Below, piece by piece: positions 61,034-64,000 of a stretch of 64,000 bases of DNA (positions are counted from its first letter, which is position 1; each line of letters begins with the position of its first letter). The notes under the pieces were generated by a model. That model ran no database searches, was not told where the DNA came from, and saw nothing but the letters and a program-made list of their open reading frames with translations. Where the stretch lies: the NCBI RefSeq assembly GCF_002240565.1, contig NZ_MZMO01000001.1:372001-436000 (forward strand), read 5' to 3'. The stretch is from Clavibacter michiganensis subsp. insidiosus (GTDB taxonomy: Bacteria > Actinomycetota > Actinomycetes > Actinomycetales > Microbacteriaceae). The position numbers and the translations under genes were made by a program.

Positions 61034-61708
61034 TCAGGCCAGGCCGCGGGCTCCCGCCGGCGCGTTCGCCATCCGCACGATGAGCGCGATGAGGTCGTTC
61101 GCCCGCGCCACCAGCGCGGCGATCTCCGCCTCGTCGCGGTCGATCCACTTCCACTTCGGGATGTCGTGCACGGGCACGAAGTCCACGTGCTGCTCCCAGA
61201 CGATGAGCGAGCGGTCGGCACCGAGCACGTACTGCTGCCACCAGATCTGCCGCAGGTAGTTGCGCGGGATGCTCCGCCACGGCTTGGCGGTCGTCTTGAT
61301 CTCCGCGAGCTCGAGCCGTCCGTCGGCCCGCAGGCCCACGCCGTCGGGGGTCGCGAGGTGCCGTCGCTGGCCCTCCGCGTGGAACAGGTGCGCGCTCGGG
61401 ACGATGCCGTGCTCGGCCTCGACCCAGCGGGCGATCTCGGGCTCGCGCTCCCGGCCGTGGTCGGTGTAGCGGTTGCCGCCGAAGCCGGATCCGTAGAGCT
61501 TCTCGAGCGCGACGGCCTGCAGCGACGCGTCGGTCGCGAGGCGCGCGACGTCGGTCGCGGTGATGCCGAAGCTGCGGGCGCGGAGCCAGGCGACGCGATC
61601 CGACGAGTGGGCGAGGATGCGCGTCAGGTGCGGCGGGGGAGGAGGCGGCGCGGGGGCAGCGGGGGCGAGGTCGTCCTCCCAGGGGAAGGCCAGCATCTCG
61701 TCCGTCAC
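61034..61708 (-). CDS. YqaJ-like exonuclease family protein
   Basis: A 224-residue protein of the YqaJ/lambda-exonuclease-like nuclease superfamily. GITATDVARLATDASL opens the domain, GREREPEIARWVEAEHG follows, and ELAEIKTTAKPWRSIP holds the ExK catalytic motif. Phage-type recombination nucleases look like this, but a chromosomal housekeeping role is possible. The N-terminal linker is Pro-rich. GTG at 61708 with TACCCT seven bases upstream (leaderless). No phage genes nearby. Confidence 0.8.
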   Translation of the reverse strand: MTDEMLAFPWEDDLAPAAPAPPPPPPHLTRILAHSSDRVAWLRARSFGITATDVARLATDASLQAVALEKLYGSGFGGNRYTDHGREREPEIARWVEAEHGIVPSAHLFHAEGQRRHLATPDGVGLRADGRLELAEIKTTAKPWRSIPRNYLRQIWWQQYVLGADRSLIVWEQHVDFVPVHDIPKWKWIDRDEAEIAALVARANDLIALIVRMANAPAGARGLA

Positions 61709-61868
61709 GGGCTCCAGGGTACGCGCCGGATCCGGCACGGGCCGCCTCGACGCGGGCGGATCGTGCCGTCCCGAGGAGACGATGTCAACAGGTGATGCGC
61801 ATCCGCCCAGGGCACGGAAGATCGTGCTAGAAAGACGTCGTCCCACCCACCCAGAGGAAGGAACGGCA

Positions 61869-62096
61869 ATGTCACTGCTCATGGAGACGGCGGCGCCTGC
61901 GGCGCTGCCCACCACCGCGCCCGAGGTCGCCCCCGCGGCCGGAGGCGACGCGACGTCGGACGCGCTGCTGGCGGAGGCCTTCGGCTTCACCATCACGCAC
62001 CGCGGCGCGGAGGAGGAGATCGTGATGGGCGACGTCACCCTGTGCTGCAGCACGACGTGCTCGTCGAGCGGCAACGGCCGGCAGCAGCAGCGCTGA
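61869..62096 (+). CDS. Thiazole/oxazole-modified peptide (TOMM/LAP) precursor
   Basis: A 75-residue precursor. The leader (1 to about 57) is rich in Ala/Pro/Thr/Glu with a helical LLAEAFGF segment at about 33-40. The core begins near TLCC (57-60), followed by STTCSSSGNG and a basic tail RQQQR. It contains three Cys, five Ser and two Thr close together, ideal for heterocyclisation to azoles. AGAGGAAGG precedes the ATG, and TGCTAGAAA at 61825-61833 may be an extended -10. The next gene, a cyclodehydratase partner, starts 10 bp after the stop. Cleavage site and product are unknown. Confidence 0.85.
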   Translation: MSLLMETAAPAALPTTAPEVAPAAGGDATSDALLAEAFGFTITHRGAEEEIVMGDVTLCCSTTCSSSGNGRQQQR

Positions 62097-62106
62097 TCGC
62101 CCCCGC

Positions 62107-63018
62107 ATGGATTCGTCGACCACGTACTCGGTGAGTCCCCGCTACGCCGTCGGGGAGGTGGAGGACACCCTCCACCTCCTCGGCGGTCGCGAGCTGGTCT
62201 CCCCGCAGCTGCCCTCGGGCGACGCCGTCTCCGCGGTGTCGCGCCTCCTCTCCCGTCCCTTCACCCGCGCGGACCTCGACCGGGCGTTCGCCGCGCACGC
62301 CCCCGCCGTGGCGCACCTGGTCGACGAGCTCGTGCTGCGCGACGTCGTGGTCGGGGCGCCGACCGGCTCCGCGGGATCCGTCCCCGACGAGCTGGCGCAC
62401 GTGCTCGACGAGGCGCGGCGCAACGGCGGCGACCGCACCGGGCTCGGTCCCGTGCGGGATCCCGCCTCGCCCGCGCGGGTGGCGCTCGTGGGCGACATGA
62501 TCCCGTCGCTGCTCACGGGCCTCGCGGAGGCGCTCCCCTCCGCCGAGCTCGGCGACGAGGACGACGCCGACCTGGTCATCGCGGTGGGCACCCGGCATGT
62601 CCTCCGTGACGTCGGGGCGCGCATGCACGTCGCCGGGCGCCCGTGGCTCCCCGTGCACCCGTTCGACGGCCGGTTCCAGCTCGTCGGGCCGGTCGTCGTG
62701 CCCGGCGAGGGGCCGTGCCTCGAATGCGTCGCGCTGCGCTGGGCGTCGACCACGCCGTTCGCCGCGGATCACGCCGCGGCGGCCGACGCGGTCGCCGTCG
62801 TGCCGCGCGACCCGAGCCTCGACGCCATCACGGCCGGGTTCGCCGCGCGCTACGCCGCCCGGTGGATCCACGCGCACGACTGGCTCGTCGCCAGCACCGT
62901 GCTCGTGATCGAGCCGAAGGTCATGGAGGCGGAGGCGCACGCCGTGTTCCGCGTCGCGCGCTGCGGCACGTGCGGCCCGCGCCCCTACGGCGGCGTGGCC
63001 TCGCCGTGGCGGGCATGA
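62107..63018 (+). CDS. TOMM leader-binding/cyclodehydratase C protein (E1-like)
   Basis: A 303-residue protein of the TOMM C-protein type. N-terminal peptide-clamp region (1 to about 85), then a Rossmann-like E1/ThiF domain (ARVALVGDMIPSLL at about 123-136). A zinc tetrathiolate is formed by Cys204/Cys207 (CLECVALRW) and Cys286/Cys289 (CGTCGPRPYGG). It recognises the precursor leader and delivers it to the YcaO enzyme. Separate C and D proteins as here are typical of many TOMM clusters. Its stop overlaps the YcaO start in ATGA. Confidence 0.87.
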   Translation: MDSSTTYSVSPRYAVGEVEDTLHLLGGRELVSPQLPSGDAVSAVSRLLSRPFTRADLDRAFAAHAPAVAHLVDELVLRDVVVGAPTGSAGSVPDELAHVLDEARRNGGDRTGLGPVRDPASPARVALVGDMIPSLLTGLAEALPSAELGDEDDADLVIAVGTRHVLRDVGARMHVAGRPWLPVHPFDGRFQLVGPVVVPGEGPCLECVALRWASTTPFAADHAAAADAVAVVPRDPSLDAITAGFAARYAARWIHAHDWLVASTVLVIEPKVMEAEAHAVFRVARCGTCGPRPYGGVASPWRA

Positions 63019-64000
63019 GCCGCGGCGGCGCGGGCGTCGTCAGCCCGTACACGGGACTCGTGGAGCACGCGCACCCCATGGCCTTCACGCCCGACGCCAT
63101 CCCGGACGCGCTCTACTCGGGCCGCTCCGCGGACACGGGGTTCCTCACCGGCACGGAGACCGAGCGCTTCAGCATGGGGCCGGGCGGGTCCCGGATGGAG
63201 GCGCGCCGCTCCTGCATCGGCGAGGCCGTCGAGCGCATGTCGCTCGCGGGCGCGCCCGGCGGATTCCGCGCGCCCCTCGGGGCCGACGCCCGTCAGGTGG
63301 GGCCGGACGCCTTCCAGCGCTTCCATCCGACGCAGCGCGAGGATCCGGCCTTCCACTACGAGCGCGCCCAGCCGGGCGACCTCCTCACCTGGATGCCGGC
63401 GCGGTCGCTGCACCGGGGCACGACCGTCCACGTGCTGGCGCAGCTCGTGGTGTTCGACGACCCGCACCGCGCGGACGGGCACCGGGAGCCGCACGTGGAG
63501 CCGGCCACCTCGTCCGGCGTCGCGGCGGGGCCGCACTTCGGGTTCGCCGCGGGCCGCGCGGTGCTGGAGCTCATCGAGCGCGACGCGTTCCAGCGCATGT
63601 GGCTGCGCGGATCCACGCCCCCGGGCTTCGACTGGCGCGGCAGCCCGCGGCTGACCGACGCGACGCTCCGCGAGCTGGAGCGCCTGGAGGAGCTGTGCGG
63701 CCGGTTCGGGGCGTCGTTCTCGGTGCGCGTGCTGGACGCGGCGGCCGACGTGCCCGTCCTCCTCGCGGTCATGCGCAGCGACCGCATCGGCGTCGCGGTG
63801 GGCTGCGCGGCGGACTTCCGGCTCGACCGGGCGATCCTCAACGCGGTCCGCGAGGCGCTGCACACCCACAACTGGTGCCTGCGGCTGCTCGCGGAGCCGA
63901 CGATCGACCCGGCCGACGTGGTCGAGTTCGAGGACCACATCCGGCTGCACTGCCGCCCATCGGCGCGCCCGCTCACGGCGGCGCTCGACGCGTCGGACGC
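63015..64000 (+). CDS. YcaO-domain cyclodehydratase D protein (partial, cut by window end)
   Basis: The first 328 residues of a YcaO enzyme that uses ATP to form azolines from Cys, Ser and Thr of the precursor. ATP/Mg-binding features are seen in SCIGEAVERMS (Glu70, Glu73) and in PATSSGVAAG followed by ELIERDAFQRMW. The C-terminal Pro-rich end needed for TOMM YcaO activity lies beyond the window. ATG 63015 overlaps the C-protein stop. The dehydrogenase, protease and exporter expected in such clusters should follow to the right. Confidence 0.9.
   Translation, partial: MSRGGAGVVSPYTGLVEHAHPMAFTPDAIPDALYSGRSADTGFLTGTETERFSMGPGGSRMEARRSCIGEAVERMSLAGAPGGFRAPLGADARQVGPDAFQRFHPTQREDPAFHYERAQPGDLLTWMPARSLHRGTTVHVLAQLVVFDDPHRADGHREPHVEPATSSGVAAGPHFGFAAGRAVLELIERDAFQRMWLRGSTPPGFDWRGSPRLTDATLRELERLEELCGRFGASFSVRVLDAAADVPVLLAVMRSDRIGVAVGCAADFRLDRAILNAVREALHTHNWCLRLLAEPTIDPADVVEFEDHIRLHCRPSARPLTAALDASD

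Noticed and set aside
61034..61708. YqaJ-like nuclease as sign of a prophage
   Set aside because: No integrase, structural genes or attachment site seen; neighbours are a reductase and a peptide cluster.

Overview
The window is very GC-rich (roughly 73 % by eye), densely coding DNA from an actinobacterium. Gene content and order point to the Microbacteriaceae and most likely Clavibacter: tRNA-Trp-secE-nusG-rplK-rplA, menaquinone genes, many leaderless GTG/ATG starts, three copies of an IS481-family element, and a secreted chymotrypsin-like protease resembling the Chp/Pat-1 family of C. michiganensis. The species is inferred; nothing could be searched.

Layout. 1-4638: a sugar ABC transporter (ATPase cut by the window edge, permease, lipoprotein) divergent from a LacI regulator and a PfkB sugar kinase. 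4895-13062: an NmrA-like protein, IS copy 1, two DUF202 proteins, a small membrane protein, an aldo/keto reductase, an M23 endopeptidase, a DUF305 lipoprotein with a membrane partner, and an MFS exporter. 12682-14038: an HxlR regulator divergent from a QorB-like quinone reductase. 14142-16433: homocysteine methyltransferase, MarR regulator, HAD phosphatase. 16463-20065: IS copies 2 and 3 around one GT87-like membrane glycosyltransferase. 20380-21231: the serine protease. 21318-26267: nucleobase permease, a small Xre/membrane-protein pair with its own operators, an M13 endopeptidase, and a beta-lactamase-fold protein without catalytic residues. 26366-39878: menaquinone genes (menA, menD, menF, menG and a polyprenyl diphosphate synthase) interleaved with regulators, an exporter, a tyrosine phosphatase, a decayed EamA transporter and an FprA-type ferredoxin reductase. 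40015-51449: prepilin peptidase, MarR, cardiolipin synthase, YajQ, tRNA-Tyr, two aldo/keto reductases (one frameshifted), twin DUF1275 proteins, inositol monophosphatase, a second M23 endopeptidase and a GH13 glucosidase. 51560-59793: tRNA-Thr and tRNA-Met, a tiny unit with NrdR-like boxes encoding a 28-residue CxxC peptide, a MaoC dehydratase pair, murB, an aspartate aminotransferase, tRNA-Trp and the secE-nusG-rplK-rplA block. 59800-61708: a quinone reductase and a YqaJ-type nuclease.

61869 to the right edge: the start of a thiazole/oxazole-modified peptide (TOMM/LAP) gene cluster: a 75-residue precursor with a Cys/Ser/Thr-rich tail, a leader-binding C protein with two CxxC pairs, and a YcaO cyclodehydratase cut by the window end. 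This cluster and the 28-residue peptide unit at 52295-52635 are the two most interesting items. Window-wide signals are an excess of GGATCC, scarcity of CTAG, and insertion of all three IS copies at NCTAGN sites, two of them exactly at gene stop codons.
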